From the NCBI RefSeq assembly GCF_000518885.1, contig NZ_JAEL01000009.1, positions 18,580 to 82,579 of the forward strand: 64,000 nt of DNA, read 5' to 3'. The notes under the pieces were generated by a model. That model was not told the DNA's origin and searched no databases. It worked only from the letters and a program-made list of their open reading frames with translations. The position numbers and the translations under genes are program-made. Positions 18,029-27,292 of the stretch are shown here, in pieces; position 1 is the stretch's first letter; each line of letters begins with the position of its first letter. This stretch comes from Bacillus sp. J33. Lineage in GTDB: Bacteria; Bacillota; Bacilli; Bacillales; Cytobacillaceae.

Positions 18029-18511
18029 ATGAAAAGGATGTGGACCCACTTGGGCTTTCTGCTGTTTTTGCATCTTTTAGGGGCGGTTATTTTTTTGGGA
18101 AATATTATTACTGCAGCGTTTTGGAAGGTTCGGGCCGATAGAAAGGAGGATCCTGCATTCATTCACAACACGGTGAAAAACGTGATGCTGGCCGACTTTA
18201 TATTTACTCTGCCAGGTTTAATTCTAATTATCGTTTCCGGTAGTCTAATGGCTTTTCAAGCAGGGTATTCGATGTCTGGTTTCAATTGGCTTACCCTTTC
18301 GTTGATCCTGTTTTCTCTAACCGCCATCCTCTGGCTGACGGTCCTGTTGCCCGCACAGCGCAGCATGATCCGCCACAGCGCCCAATCGATAGAGACCGGC
18401 ATCATTTCTAAAGCGTACCGGAAAGCATCGCTTTATTGGGCCATTTTCGGAATCACTTCTACTTTATTACCTGTCATTATTTTGTATTTTATGATAACTA
18501 AAGGTTTTTAA
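18029..18511 (+). CDS. DUF2269 family integral membrane protein
   Basis: A 160-residue four-helix membrane protein. The N-terminal HLLGAVIFLGNIITAAFWK, followed by a basic/acidic loop and three more hydrophobic segments, is the pattern of the DUF2269 family (function unknown, sometimes with DoxX-like proteins). The ATG at 18029 has only a weak A-rich upstream region; an ATG three codons later is an alternative. It is followed 17 bp later by a DoxX gene, probably as an operon. Confidence 0.7.
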   Translation: MKRMWTHLGFLLFLHLLGAVIFLGNIITAAFWKVRADRKEDPAFIHNTVKNVMLADFIFTLPGLILIIVSGSLMAFQAGYSMSGFNWLTLSLILFSLTAILWLTVLLPAQRSMIRHSAQSIETGIISKAYRKASLYWAIFGITSTLLPVIILYFMITKGF

Positions 18512-18528
18512 TAAGAGGAGGAATACGA

Positions 18529-18963
18529 ATGGCTCCGTTTATCCTATTGATTGTGTCATTCTTGATTTTTCGCTTGATCGGTTTTCTTGGACTGTCTTAT
18601 TTTGATGGCTGGGAAACTTCTTTGCGAATTGCTGTTGCTCTGATGTTTATATTTACAGCAACGGCTCATTGGGGAAAGAGACGCCCGGATCTCATCAAAA
18701 TGGTTCCTCCAGCTTTGTCAAATCCAGGTTTCATCGTAACCATTACTGGAATATTCGAAATTGTTGGTGCCATAGGTCTATTATTTCCCATCACATCAAG
18801 TATTGCTTCAATCGGTTTGGCAGTATTGCTTATTGTGATGTTCCCAGCTAATGTTCGCGCTGCACGAAAAGGGATCACCATTGGCGGAAGACCAAGTACT
18901 CCTCTTTTCCCTCGAACGATTTTACAAATTATATTTTTGATAGCTGTTATTCTGGCTGGATGA
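18529..18963 (+). CDS. DoxX family membrane protein
   Basis: A 144-residue protein with four hydrophobic segments. The family features are ALMFIFTATAHWGKRRPDLIKMVPP, then GIFEIVGAIGLLFP and the basic loop FPANVRAARKGI. DoxX-like proteins are small quinone-related or oxidative-stress-linked membrane proteins; the role is not defined here. The ATG at 18529 has AAGAGGAGG upstream. It is probably cotranscribed with the DUF2269 gene. The intergenic stretch after it (18964-19207) holds an imperfect hairpin near 19110 and nothing else recognised. Confidence 0.8.
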   Translation: MAPFILLIVSFLIFRLIGFLGLSYFDGWETSLRIAVALMFIFTATAHWGKRRPDLIKMVPPALSNPGFIVTITGIFEIVGAIGLLFPITSSIASIGLAVLLIVMFPANVRAARKGITIGGRPSTPLFPRTILQIIFLIAVILAG

Positions 18964-19207
18964 GGTTTTTAATAGACTATTATTATGAGAATTATGTTAT
19001 AAACTAGAAGATTTTAACTTCCTCTAACGGGTTTATGTGAAAGTTAAAAAGACATCTCCTAAGCTTTCCTTGTTCCACAATGCGAATCTAATATAGGCAT
19101 CTTGGTTATTCCAGAAAAGGGTGCTTTTCTGTAGGAACTCGTCTTTTTGTGTATATCGTCACTAGGTATTTAAAGAGATATAATATCCAAGGGTAGGGAG
19201 GGATATT

Positions 19208-19720
19208 ATGAGTAAACCAATATTAATTGAGGATTATAATTCCGATTGGTCTAGTGAGTTTGACCGTGAAAAAGAGAACTTATTAAAAATCTTTGGTAGC
19301 AAGGTTATTTCTATTGAGCATATAGGTAGTACATCTGTTACTGGATTAGGAGCAAAACCTATCATAGATATTATGGGTGGAGTAAATAATTTAGAAGATG
19401 TTGATGAGTTCATTGAACCTTTAAAAAGCATTGGGTATGAATTTGTAAGTCATAAGGATTTTCCTAAAAGGCGTTTCTTTAGAAAAGGACAATGGAGAGC
19501 AGGTACGCACCATTTACATTTTTACCAGTTTGAAAGCGAAGATTGGTATAACAATATTTTGTTTAGAAATTTCTTAAGAACTCATCCTGACGCACTTAAT
19601 CAGTATCATCAATTAAAAAAAGAGCTAGCTGATAAATATCGCGATGACAGGGTTGCATATACCAAGGCGAAAGCACCGTTTATACAAAATTTAATTAAAA
19701 AAGCAAAACAGAGTAAATAA
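19208..19720 (+). CDS. GrpB family protein (nucleotidyltransferase fold)
   Basis: A 170-residue GrpB/UPF0157 protein. The N-terminal ILIEDYNSDWSSEFDREKENL and SIEHIGSTSVTGLGAKPIIDIMGGV segment is the family hallmark and resembles the GS-x-DxD region of minimal nucleotidyltransferases. HHLHFYQFES and the C-terminal YTKAKAPFIQNLIKKAK complete the pattern. Members are found as stand-alone proteins or fused to dephospho-CoA kinase; activity is largely unproven. The ATG at 19208 has GGGAGGG upstream. A stem-loop repeat follows 18 bp after the stop. Confidence 0.85.
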   Translation: MSKPILIEDYNSDWSSEFDREKENLLKIFGSKVISIEHIGSTSVTGLGAKPIIDIMGGVNNLEDVDEFIEPLKSIGYEFVSHKDFPKRRFFRKGQWRAGTHHLHFYQFESEDWYNNILFRNFLRTHPDALNQYHQLKKELADKYRDDRVAYTKAKAPFIQNLIKKAKQSK

Positions 19721-19737
19721 AGCATTGTTCAACAAAA

Positions 19738-19968
19738 TGGCGCATTTCTGGAGCTTGAAATGCGCTCTTCTTAAAACGAAAGTCTAAAAAGGATTTATTT
19801 AAAATAAACAATAGCTAATTAACATCTATCCAAAATCGCTATTTGAAAGGCAACTTAAAGTCTACTAGAGAAATATTGGTAAAAGAATAATACGGGTTAA
19901 GGTAAATTAAAGAATATAAGTTATCCCAGAAAGGAGCACACTTCTGCAGCAATAATTGTGCTCTTTGT
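19738..19968 (+). repeat. Stem-loop repeat family, copies 5 and 6
   Basis: Copy 5 (19738-19768) reads GGCGCATTTCT...AAATGCGCTC and sits right after the grpB-like gene. Copy 6 (19929-19968) reads GAGCACACTTCTGCAGC...AATTGTGCTCTTTGTT. Both keep the stem plan but carry compensatory changes (GCGCA/TGCGC versus GCACA/TGTGC). The gap 19721-20076 otherwise contains nothing recognised. Confidence 0.5.
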
Positions 19969-20076
19969 TCATGTATGTATCCTTACCCTCAGCATGCTCT
20001 TGGTCTGCATTTCTCCCGCATCGCGTTTTTCATTATGCATTTTGTCTTATTTGATCCAATAGTTTAATAAAAAATA

Positions 20077-20538
20077 TTAGAGCTTCAGTTTTAAGCCTTC
20101 GTGTGTTGCTTTAAAACCTAAACGCTCATAAAACCTTAATGCATCTGGCCTTTTTTTATCAGTTGTTAGCTGCACAAGATGGCAGCCGCGTTCTTCTGCA
20201 CGCTGAATGGCCCATTTTATTAGGTCAGTACCCACACCTTTGCCTCTTACAGAAGCTGATGTTCTTACTCCTTCGATCGTAGCTCTCCATCCACCCTGAT
20301 GTGTTATATACGGTGTAAAAGTAATTTGCAGGACCCCAATCACATCATTGCCGAGACAAGCAACGACTAACTCGTTATTAGGGTCAGCTGCAATAGCCTC
20401 AAATGCTAGCTTGTAACTATTAGGAAGCGGGTGCTCATAACGCTCACGCTTACTTCCTAAAACATCATCAGCAAGCATTGCTACAATACTATCTAAATCT
20501 TTTTCGGCAGCTATTCTAAACCTTATTTCTGTTTCCAA
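20077..20538 (-). CDS. GNAT family N-acetyltransferase
   Basis: A 153-residue acetyltransferase. The GNAT motifs are clear: the N-terminal FRIAAEKDLDSIVAMLADD, motif A RTSASVRGKGVGTDLIKWAI (acetyl-CoA pyrophosphate loop R-G-x-G-x-G) near residues 95-114, and motif B CHLVQLTTDKKRPDALRFYERLGF. The insert RYEHPLPNSYKLAFEAI matches a subgroup common in firmicutes. The start is TTG at 20538 behind AGAGGGGAA; a frame from an ATG at 20556 has no site. The acceptor is unknown. Confidence 0.8.
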   Translation of the reverse strand: METEIRFRIAAEKDLDSIVAMLADDVLGSKRERYEHPLPNSYKLAFEAIAADPNNELVVACLGNDVIGVLQITFTPYITHQGGWRATIEGVRTSASVRGKGVGTDLIKWAIQRAEERGCHLVQLTTDKKRPDALRFYERLGFKATHEGLKLKL

Positions 20539-20897
20539 TAAAATTTCCCCTCTCATTATTCAGCTTTATTACTTTCATGCTAACCGGTTTTAGATCATCA
20601 GGTAATTATTATATTTTTATTGCTTTGCATAAGGAATCCTTATGAAATTGTTAGATATTCTTCTTCCATTCTTCTGCTGGAAGAGAGGAAAGCGGGAGAC
20701 CCCACAGGCGAAGCCGTCCGGCATCGTACTATTGAACGGGTTATTTTTTTGAATATTCATTATAATGCGGGTTGTTTATTGAAAGCGGATTCATAATTTA
20801 ATATAATGAACTTGAAAAACTACTAATTGATACTCTGATTCTCTTCACAGATGATACAAATGTATGCGGGAAAAATTTTTTTATAAGAGGGGGATCC
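20539..20897. other. Intergenic region with a fragment of the MITE-like repeat
   Basis: 20679-20720 (GGAAGAGAGGAAAGCGGGAG then ACCCCACAGGCGAAGCCG) matches the inner part of the longer repeat at 38991-39206. Its ends are missing. No gene is present in the gap. Confidence 0.55.
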
Positions 20898-22784
20898 ATG
20901 AATACGACTTTTTATTTTGATACTTGGAAGCGATTTGTTAAAGAAGGCGTTCTTGATAAAGCACGATTAGACAAACGAATTTTGGAATCCTGGTACCGAT
21001 GTAAAAAAGAAAAGGTAAACCCATATTTGAATAAAGGCATGCATTTATTAACAGAAGAGGAATTACATAAAAAGAAAGCTAATCAATCTCTGCTTATCGA
21101 AATGACCGACCCCTATTTAAAAAAGATGGATCAGATGATAAAAAGCTCAGGTATGATGGCATTATTGGTCGATCCTGATGGATATGTATTATCCATAACG
21201 GGAAATGAAAAAACAGTAAGGGATGCACGCAGAATTAACTTTGTTGAAGGCGTGCGCTGGACTGAGGCTGCGGTCGGGACAAACGCAATTGGAACAGCAT
21301 TGGAAGCAAAAGAAGCTGTCATGATTCAGGGCCATGAACATTATTCTGTGGCATCGCATCAATGGAGCTGTTCTGCGACTCCAATCATGGATGAGAATGG
21401 AAGCTTACTGGGTGTTATTGATGTATCATGTCCGGTTGAACAATCCCATCCATTTATGATTGGCATGGTTACTTCCATTGCTTATGCCATTGAAAAAGAA
21501 TTAATCAAGAGATCCTACAGCAAAGAAATCACCCTTATCCAGCAAGCGTCCCAATTAGCTGAGACACATCACAACGACCTCTTCATTGTATGTAATCAAA
21601 ACCAGAAGATTATATCCGCAAGTAAACCCATTCGTGAGAAAATACCACACGCAATCGGAATGAATCTGCATGAAATGCTGCATAACAGATACCAAATTAA
21701 AGTTGAAATGCCTTTCTATGCAAAGGAAGACAACTGTATAAATGGAAGCTGCTTTTTCCTGTCAGAGGTGAATACGCATCATCAAAAAGCTTGCTTTATT
21801 CCATCAAAACCAGCAGACTCCTTTTTATTTAAAGGGGAGTGTGGAATAAGTGATGTTTTTCAAAACACGTTAAAAAAAGTAAAACTCGTAGCTCCAACAG
21901 AAGCCACCGTGTTTATTTCAGGGGAAACTGGTACAGGCAAAGAGCTGATTGCAAGGGCCATCCATGATAACAGCCCCCGCAAAAACGGTCCTTTTATTTC
22001 GTTAAATTGCGGAGCCATACCTAAAGACCTAATTGAAAGTGAGCTCTTTGGATATGCAGAGGGGGCATTTACTGGGGCCAAGCGCCAAGGATATAAAGGA
22101 AAATTTGAACAGGCTCAGAAGGGAACGATTTTTCTTGATGAAATTGGTGAAATTCCGCACACCATGCAGGTAGCTTTACTGCGTGTCCTTCAGGAAAGGA
22201 AAGTTATGCCAATTGGAAGTGCGACGGAAGTTCCAATAGATGTACGTATTATAACGGCAACACACCGTGATATTACGGAGCTTGTAAAAAAGGGGGATTT
22301 CCGGGAGGACCTTTATTACCGGTTAAATGTATATCCAATTGATGTTCCGCCTCTGAGAAATAGAAAAGAAGATATCCCGTATCTCATTATGCATATTTGT
22401 CAAAAGAACAACTGGAACTTAGTGAATATAGACATCCAGGATCTGGCAGCCAGATTAAGAGACTATGACTGGCCAGGAAACATAAGAGAATTAACCAATC
22501 TGCTGGAGCGGCTGCACATTATGCTCCCGGGTCAACAGTCAGGCAAACACATATTAGAACAGCCTATGGAGCTATTAAAAATAAATCACTCATCTATTCC
22601 TCCCGCAAACAAACAAGAAGAAGCTAAATTAGAAGAAACAAGTTTAAAAGCACGTGAGAGGATACAAAAGGATTTAATGCTCGACGCATTAAAGCGGACA
22701 AATGGAAATGTAACAGCAGCAGCAAAATTCCTCGGCATTCCAAGAAGTACTTTTTATAAAAGGCTTAAGAAGTTTGGACTGTGA
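20898..22784 (+). CDS. Sigma-54-dependent activator, AcoR-like
   Basis: A 628-residue enhancer-binding protein. An N-terminal GAF-type sensory region (about 60-200, including [20 protein letters not shown]) resembles AcoR, activator of acetoin catabolism. The AAA+ domain spans about 315-545, with Walker A GETGTGKE at 342-349 and the sigma-54-contacting GAFTGA at 389-394. A Fis-type HTH closes the protein ([26 protein letters not shown]). The ATG at 20898 has GAGGGGG upstream. No acetoin genes or -24/-12 promoter are visible nearby, so the target lies elsewhere or is not acetoin. Confidence 0.85.
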   Translation: MNTTFYFDTWKRFVKEGVLDKARLDKRILESWYRCKKEKVNPYLNKGMHLLTEEELHKKKANQSLLIEMTDPYLKKMDQMIKSSGMMALLVDPDGYVLSITGNEKTVRDARRINFVEGVRWTEAAVGTNAIGTALEAKEAVMIQGHEHYSVASHQWSCSATPIMDENGSLLGVIDVSCPVEQSHPFMIGMVTSIAYAIEKELIKRSYSKEITLIQQASQLAETHHNDLFIVCNQNQKIISASKPIREKIPHAIGMNLHEMLHNRYQIKVEMPFYAKEDNCINGSCFFLSEVNTHHQKACFIPSKPADSFLFKGECGISDVFQNTLKKVKLVAPTEATVFISGETGTGKELIARAIHDNSPRKNGPFISLNCGAIPKDLIESELFGYAEGAFTGAKRQGYKGKFEQAQKGTIFLDEIGEIPHTMQVALLRVLQERKVMPIGSATEVPIDVRIITATHRDITELVKKGDFREDLYYRLNVYPIDVPPLRNRKEDIPYLIMHICQKNNWNLVNIDIQDLAARLRDYDWPGNIRELTNLLERLHIMLPGQQSGKHILEQPMELLKINHSSIPPANKQEEAKLEETSLKARERIQKDLMLDALKRTNGNVTAAAKFLGIPRSTFYKRLKKFGL

Positions 22785-22959
22785 GGAAACGATGCATTGG
22801 GACGGTTCTTTTGCTTTCGGAAAGGAAGTAAGGGAACCGTTCCTGTGGTTTAGCTGCAATTTTAATCTTACGTAAATGCAGTCTGACCTCATTATGGTGA
22901 AATAGGATGATAAGTGATAATATATCAGTTGTATTCCCTCCAAGAAACGGGGTTATTCC

Positions 22960-24081
22960 ATGAAATCCTATTGGTTATGGATCCTGCTTAACGTGGCTGT
23001 CTGGCCGTTTGCGATCGGTTATCTGAACCTTCCTATAAATCAATTAACTGGTGTCCTATTGGGAGCTGCCCTTTACTTCCTGCTCTTTTTTCTTGTTCCC
23101 TTAATCGAAAAAAAGCCCATTATCTTATTTTTCGTTTTATGTACGAATATCCTTATTGCCACAGGTATCCTATTTCCGTACAGCGGTGAGTTTAGCCCAT
23201 TTCTTCTTCTTATCCTTTCTCTTTTAATCGCTGAGGGCTTTTATCGTCTGCCGCTTCGATATAGTATAGCGAATGGGGCATTGGCTGTAATCGGGTTATG
23301 GATCTCCGCTTTATATAGTAATCTGGGGCTGTTCATCGATTTTTATATTGTCATATACACCATTTTTCTTTTCATGGCTCTTATCCATTATAAGAAAACA
23401 AAGGATCAGCTGATGGATGTGGAAGCACGTTACGAGGCGATTTTAGGTGAGTATCGTGATGTAAAGCGAAGGGCTGTTTCAGAGGAAGAACTGGCCAGGC
23501 AGGAAGAGAGGGTGCTGATTGCCCATGAAATCCATGATTCGGTTGGACATAAGCTGACGGCACTCATTATGCAGCTGGAAATGTTTCGATTGCAAATCTC
23601 AGAAGACCATAAGGAACGGGTGGAATCATTAAAGGAACTGGCCAGTGGAAGCCTGGATGAAACACGCAGGGCCGTTAAATCGCTAAAGGCGAATGACACG
23701 GGCGGACTTCCCGGCATCCTGCGTTTAATTCGCAAGCTGGAATTGGAAAATATGATGCATATTCATTTCTCTGTAAAATACGGTGCCTTTTCTGCCCCTT
23801 TGACTGGTGAGCAATCATTTGCCATCTATCGTTCTGTCCAGGAAGCATTAACGAATATCATGAAACATAGTGATACGAAGGAAGCAGAAATTACCTTTGA
23901 AGCACCAGGCGGCAGTATTTTTCGATTTGAAATTAAAAACCCTATCTCTGAAACGGGAAACTACCAGGAAGGCTTTGGCCTAAGTCAGATGCGGCAGCGG
24001 TTAGAGAAACATAATGGCGGTTTGAAGGTGTACCAAACCGAAGGACAATTCATAGTCAGCGGCTTTATAAAAATAAAATAA
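22960..24081 (+). CDS. Sensor histidine kinase, LnrJ/YfiJ-like
   Basis: A 373-residue NarL/DesK-class sensor kinase. Five or six membrane helices fill about residues 1-145 with almost no extracellular domain, a coiled stretch follows, then the HisKA_3 dimerisation domain with phospho-acceptor His192 (IAHEIHDSVGHKL) and a HATPase_c domain (EALTNIMKHS, then GFGLSQMRQRLEKHNG). This build and the gene order kinase-regulator-ATPase-permease-permease match the B. subtilis LnrJKLMN linearmycin response system. A MITE-like repeat separates it from the regulator gene. The intergenic region before it carries an imperfect GGAACGGTTCCC-type hairpin (22804-22843). Confidence 0.82.
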   Translation: MKSYWLWILLNVAVWPFAIGYLNLPINQLTGVLLGAALYFLLFFLVPLIEKKPIILFFVLCTNILIATGILFPYSGEFSPFLLLILSLLIAEGFYRLPLRYSIANGALAVIGLWISALYSNLGLFIDFYIVIYTIFLFMALIHYKKTKDQLMDVEARYEAILGEYRDVKRRAVSEEELARQEERVLIAHEIHDSVGHKLTALIMQLEMFRLQISEDHKERVESLKELASGSLDETRRAVKSLKANDTGGLPGILRLIRKLELENMMHIHFSVKYGAFSAPLTGEQSFAIYRSVQEALTNIMKHSDTKEAEITFEAPGGSIFRFEIKNPISETGNYQEGFGLSQMRQRLEKHNGGLKVYQTEGQFIVSGFIKIK

Positions 24082-24086
24082 GGCAG

Positions 24087-24306
24087 TTTTCGTAAATTTT
24101 AGTTGGTTTCGAGAGGCAAAAAAGTTTAACCGCTGAGTTGATTGGAGCGGAAGGGGCGAGACTCCTGCGGGAGAAGCGAGTCAAAGGGAGACCCCGCAGG
24201 TGCGAATGCACCGAGGAGGCTCCCGGACCGCCCGCGGAAAGCGAGTCCCTGCAGCGGAAATCAACGGGTATAATTCAAACGCTATATCAATAATCTTGAA
24301 ACAGAG
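24087..24306. repeat. MITE-like element, copy A
   Basis: The left end TTTTCGTAAA (24087-24096) and a degraded right end CAATAATCTTGAAACAGAGC frame a G+C-rich core: GAGTTGATTGGAGCGG, GACTCCTGCGGG, GAGACCCCGCAGG, CCGAGGAGGCTCCCGG, CCCGCGGAAAGCGAGT, GCGGAAATCAAC. It has no coding capacity and folds back on itself. Copy B is at 38991-39206, a fragment is at 20679, and bases 1-10 of the window match the core's 3' end. Confidence 0.7.
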
Positions 24307-24336
24307 CAAAAATAATACCAAGTACAGGTGATATCC

Positions 24337-24969
24337 ATGATTCGAATACTCCTGGCAGAAGATCAGGTAATGGTTAGACAGGGCTTAAAGATGATGATTG
24401 AAACAGAGGATGAGTTTCAAGTCACCGGGGAAACGGATAATGGCAAAGAAGCCATCGCCCTTTGTGAAAAGATGCAATTTGATATTGCGATTCTCGATAT
24501 TCGCATGCCTGTGATGGATGGATTGAAAGCGGCAAAGGTCATTCAATCGCGCTGGCCCCATACGAAAATTTTAATGTTAACAACCTTTGATGACGATGAT
24601 TATGTCATGGAGGCGCTCCGGATAGGCGTAAGTGGATACATTTTAAAAAATGGTGATACGGATGCACTGCTTCGTTCGATCCGCAGTGCATTAAAGGGCG
24701 GGTTATCAATCGAAGAGCAAGTCGCCGCCAAGGTCGTTCCCCAGTTAATGAAGCAGCAAGACAGTAAGGAACCGGACCCGTCTTTGACGCCAAGGGAACG
24801 GGCTATTTTAAAATGTATAGGCGAAGGGCTCAGCAATAGCGAAATTGCCGAAAGGCTGGCTATATCTGCAGGTACTGTCAAAAATAACACAAGCCAAATT
24901 TTAACGAAATTAGATCTAAGGGATCGCACGCAGCTGGCGATCTATGCAATCCGCCATAACCTTGTATAA
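24337..24969 (+). CDS. NarL/LuxR-type response regulator, LnrK/YfiK-like
   Basis: A 210-residue response regulator. The receiver domain (1-120) has the acidic pair E8-D9, phospho-acceptor D54 (AILDIRMP) and Lys in the ILKNGD loop. The C-terminal LuxR-type HTH is LTPRERAILKCIGEGLSNSEIAERLAISAGTVKNN-type near residues 145-180. The start is ATG at 24337 with AGGTGAT five bases upstream; a GTG nine bases earlier overlaps that site. It is the partner of the preceding kinase and probably activates the ABC genes that follow. Confidence 0.88.
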   Translation: MIRILLAEDQVMVRQGLKMMIETEDEFQVTGETDNGKEAIALCEKMQFDIAILDIRMPVMDGLKAAKVIQSRWPHTKILMLTTFDDDDYVMEALRIGVSGYILKNGDTDALLRSIRSALKGGLSIEEQVAAKVVPQLMKQQDSKEPDPSLTPRERAILKCIGEGLSNSEIAERLAISAGTVKNNTSQILTKLDLRDRTQLAIYAIRHNLV

Positions 24970-25086
24970 ATCAACATAAATGATTAAAGTAATGGATAAA
25001 TACATAAGTCGTGACTGGAGGCAGTAGTGATACTGTTTCTTTTTTTATATCTTAAACGTAACAAACCAATGAAGGAGTGCGGTTTT

Positions 25087-26019
25087 ATGCTGGAAACAGT
25101 AAAACTTACGAAAAGTTTTAAAGATAAAAAAGTGGTGGATGAAATCAACCTTTATTTACATGCAGGGGAATCAGTTGGGCTGCTTGGGCCGAATGGCGCC
25201 GGCAAATCAACAACGATTTCCATGATTGCTTCCCTTATCCGGCCAACTTCCGGGGATGTCAAGCTTGATGGGAAAAGTACCATTCAAGACCCTTCTGACC
25301 TCCGAAAAGTGCTTGGGGTTGTTCCACAGGAAATTGCGTTATATGAGGAGCTTTCGGCATATGAAAATCTGAAATTTTTCGGTAAAGCCTATCGGGTGAA
25401 AAAGGACGTTTTAGAAGAGCGGATTCAGGAAGTGCTGGATATGGTTGGGTTAAAGGATCGCCAAAAGGGGCTTATTAAAACCTTTTCCGGCGGGATGAAG
25501 AGAAGAATCAACATCGCAGCTGCCTTGCTGCATAACCCAAGAATTCTCATTCTGGATGAACCAACTGTCGGAATTGATCCCCAGTCAAGAAACCATATAT
25601 TAGAGACCGTTCGGCAATTAAATGAAACCCATGGCACAACAGTCCTTTACACCAGTCATTACATGGAGGAAGTTGAGCAATTATGCAATCGGGTCTACAT
25701 CATGGATCACGGAAAAATTATCGCGACAGGCAGCAAGGAAGAATTGTTAAGTATATTATCCAGCGAAGATACGATTCAGGTACAGCTCAGCAAGAGAAGT
25801 GAACCGTTCATAAACATGATCAAATCTTTCCCGAATGTTCTTCAAGCAGATGAAACCAATGAGGGGCTTCGCATGATTTCGAAAAAGAACCACAATCTTT
25901 TAAGCGAGCTCGTACATGCTGCAGAAAAAGAAGGCATTCAAATCGTTAACTATCAAGTAGAAATTCCAAGCCTGGAGGATGTCTTTTTACACCTGACAGG
26001 GAAAACCTTGCGGGATTAA
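25087..26019 (+). CDS. ABC transporter ATP-binding protein, LnrL-like
   Basis: A 310-residue ATPase of the DrrA/CcmA drug-export subfamily. Walker A GPNGAGKST is near residues 38-46, the signature FSGGMKRRINIAAALLHNP near 137-155, Walker B ILILDEPTVGIDP after it, and the H-loop TSHYMEEVEQL later. A C-terminal regulatory extension ending in LEDVFLHLTGK is typical of this group. The start is ATG at 25087 behind AAGGAG. It energises the two permeases encoded immediately downstream; the five-gene order matches lnrJKLMN. Confidence 0.88.
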   Translation: MLETVKLTKSFKDKKVVDEINLYLHAGESVGLLGPNGAGKSTTISMIASLIRPTSGDVKLDGKSTIQDPSDLRKVLGVVPQEIALYEELSAYENLKFFGKAYRVKKDVLEERIQEVLDMVGLKDRQKGLIKTFSGGMKRRINIAAALLHNPRILILDEPTVGIDPQSRNHILETVRQLNETHGTTVLYTSHYMEEVEQLCNRVYIMDHGKIIATGSKEELLSILSSEDTIQVQLSKRSEPFINMIKSFPNVLQADETNEGLRMISKKNHNLLSELVHAAEKEGIQIVNYQVEIPSLEDVFLHLTGKTLRD

Positions 26020-26032
26020 GGAGAGGTGAAAA

Positions 26033-27292
26033 ATGGGCACTTTTATATATAAAGACCTGCTGGTATTCTGGAGAGACCGCAAAGAGATCTTAATGGCTCT
26101 ATTGCTTCCCATTCTCCTTATTGTCATCTTAAACTATGCCTTTTCAGGTCTTTTCAATGATGATGAAGACGCTGTTCATATAGATATCGCAGTGGTGCAC
26201 GAAGATGATGTAGATAAAGGGAAAGTGCAATTTGAAGATACTGTGCATGAAAAGGATTTATCTGCTGCGGATAAAAGTACCGTACTGGCTGAAGCAGCAA
26301 ATCTTGATCCCGTTCAGCTTATCGATGATTTTTTAAATAACCCTGATATGCAAAAATGGGTAACCGTAAAGGAATTAAGTGAACAGGAAGCATCGGAGCA
26401 AATCAAAAATGGGGAACTGGATGCGTTTTTAAAGATTCCGGAAGGATTTACGCATGATGTTCTTTCCAGTGTCCTGTTAGGAGAACCAGCCCAGGCATCC
26501 TTAATGATTTTAGCAGAAAAGGAATCTGCTGAGGTCAGTACCCTTCAAGAGATCATCTATGGCTTTACGGATTCTGTAAATATGCAGTTTGCCCTTGGGA
26601 GTATGGGGGAATTGGCGTCAGCTGACCCAGTCCTGCCTGAGGGGGGAAGGGAAGTGGTTGATGGGGCTGAGACGTATACCATTTCCCAATACTTTACGAT
26701 TGCCATGGGTACTCTGTTTGGCTTATTCCTGGCTCAAACGGTAGCGTTAAAAACCGTAACTGAAAAGCGTGAGCGGGTATTTAACCGGATCTTGTTAACC
26801 AATAGCCATCCGATGTACTTTTTAATTGGGAAAACGGCGGCTGCCTTTATACTATCATGTATACAGCTGGCTATTACCTTTACAGCCGTTCAATTGCTGT
26901 TAGATGTATTTCCCGATAAATCGTTAACATTTTGGGCCGGATTAATGGTTGTCATGATGGCATTTGCCTTAACCATTGCGGGACTATCGGCTTTATTAAC
27001 ATCCATCACGCTCCATGTAAGTGACAGTAATGCAGCAAGTGGAATTTCCACCCTCATTATTATGGGGCTTGGGGTTCTGGGCGGCAGCTTCTTCCCGCTT
27101 GAAGGGCTTCCGGAGCCGCTCCAAAAAATTGGCGAATGGACACCTAATGGCTTTACACAGACAGCACTAATAGAATGGGTTCAATATAGCCATGTAAGTG
27201 ACTTGCTCTTCCCGGTTGTCTTTCTTTTGGCTGTATTTATCGTTTGTTTTGGCATCAGTATGTCAATCTTTCCAAAAGGGGGGAGAAGCTAA
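26033..27292 (+). CDS. ABC-2 type permease, LnrM-like
   Basis: A 419-residue ABC-2 permease. A first membrane helix (about 20-38) is followed by a large extracellular domain of about 190 residues (rich in acidic residues), and then five helices from about residue 225 on. The order helix-ectodomain-five helices is that of YhgE/DrrB-like exporters, including LnrM. The C-terminal part contains LIIMGLGVLGGSFFPLEGLPEPLQKIGEWTPNG, the conserved ABC-2 signature region. GAGAGGTG precedes the ATG. The stop TAA overlaps the next start by one base. Confidence 0.85.
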   Translation: MGTFIYKDLLVFWRDRKEILMALLLPILLIVILNYAFSGLFNDDEDAVHIDIAVVHEDDVDKGKVQFEDTVHEKDLSAADKSTVLAEAANLDPVQLIDDFLNNPDMQKWVTVKELSEQEASEQIKNGELDAFLKIPEGFTHDVLSSVLLGEPAQASLMILAEKESAEVSTLQEIIYGFTDSVNMQFALGSMGELASADPVLPEGGREVVDGAETYTISQYFTIAMGTLFGLFLAQTVALKTVTEKRERVFNRILLTNSHPMYFLIGKTAAAFILSCIQLAITFTAVQLLLDVFPDKSLTFWAGLMVVMMAFALTIAGLSALLTSITLHVSDSNAASGISTLIIMGLGVLGGSFFPLEGLPEPLQKIGEWTPNGFTQTALIEWVQYSHVSDLLFPVVFLLAVFIVCFGISMSIFPKGGRS

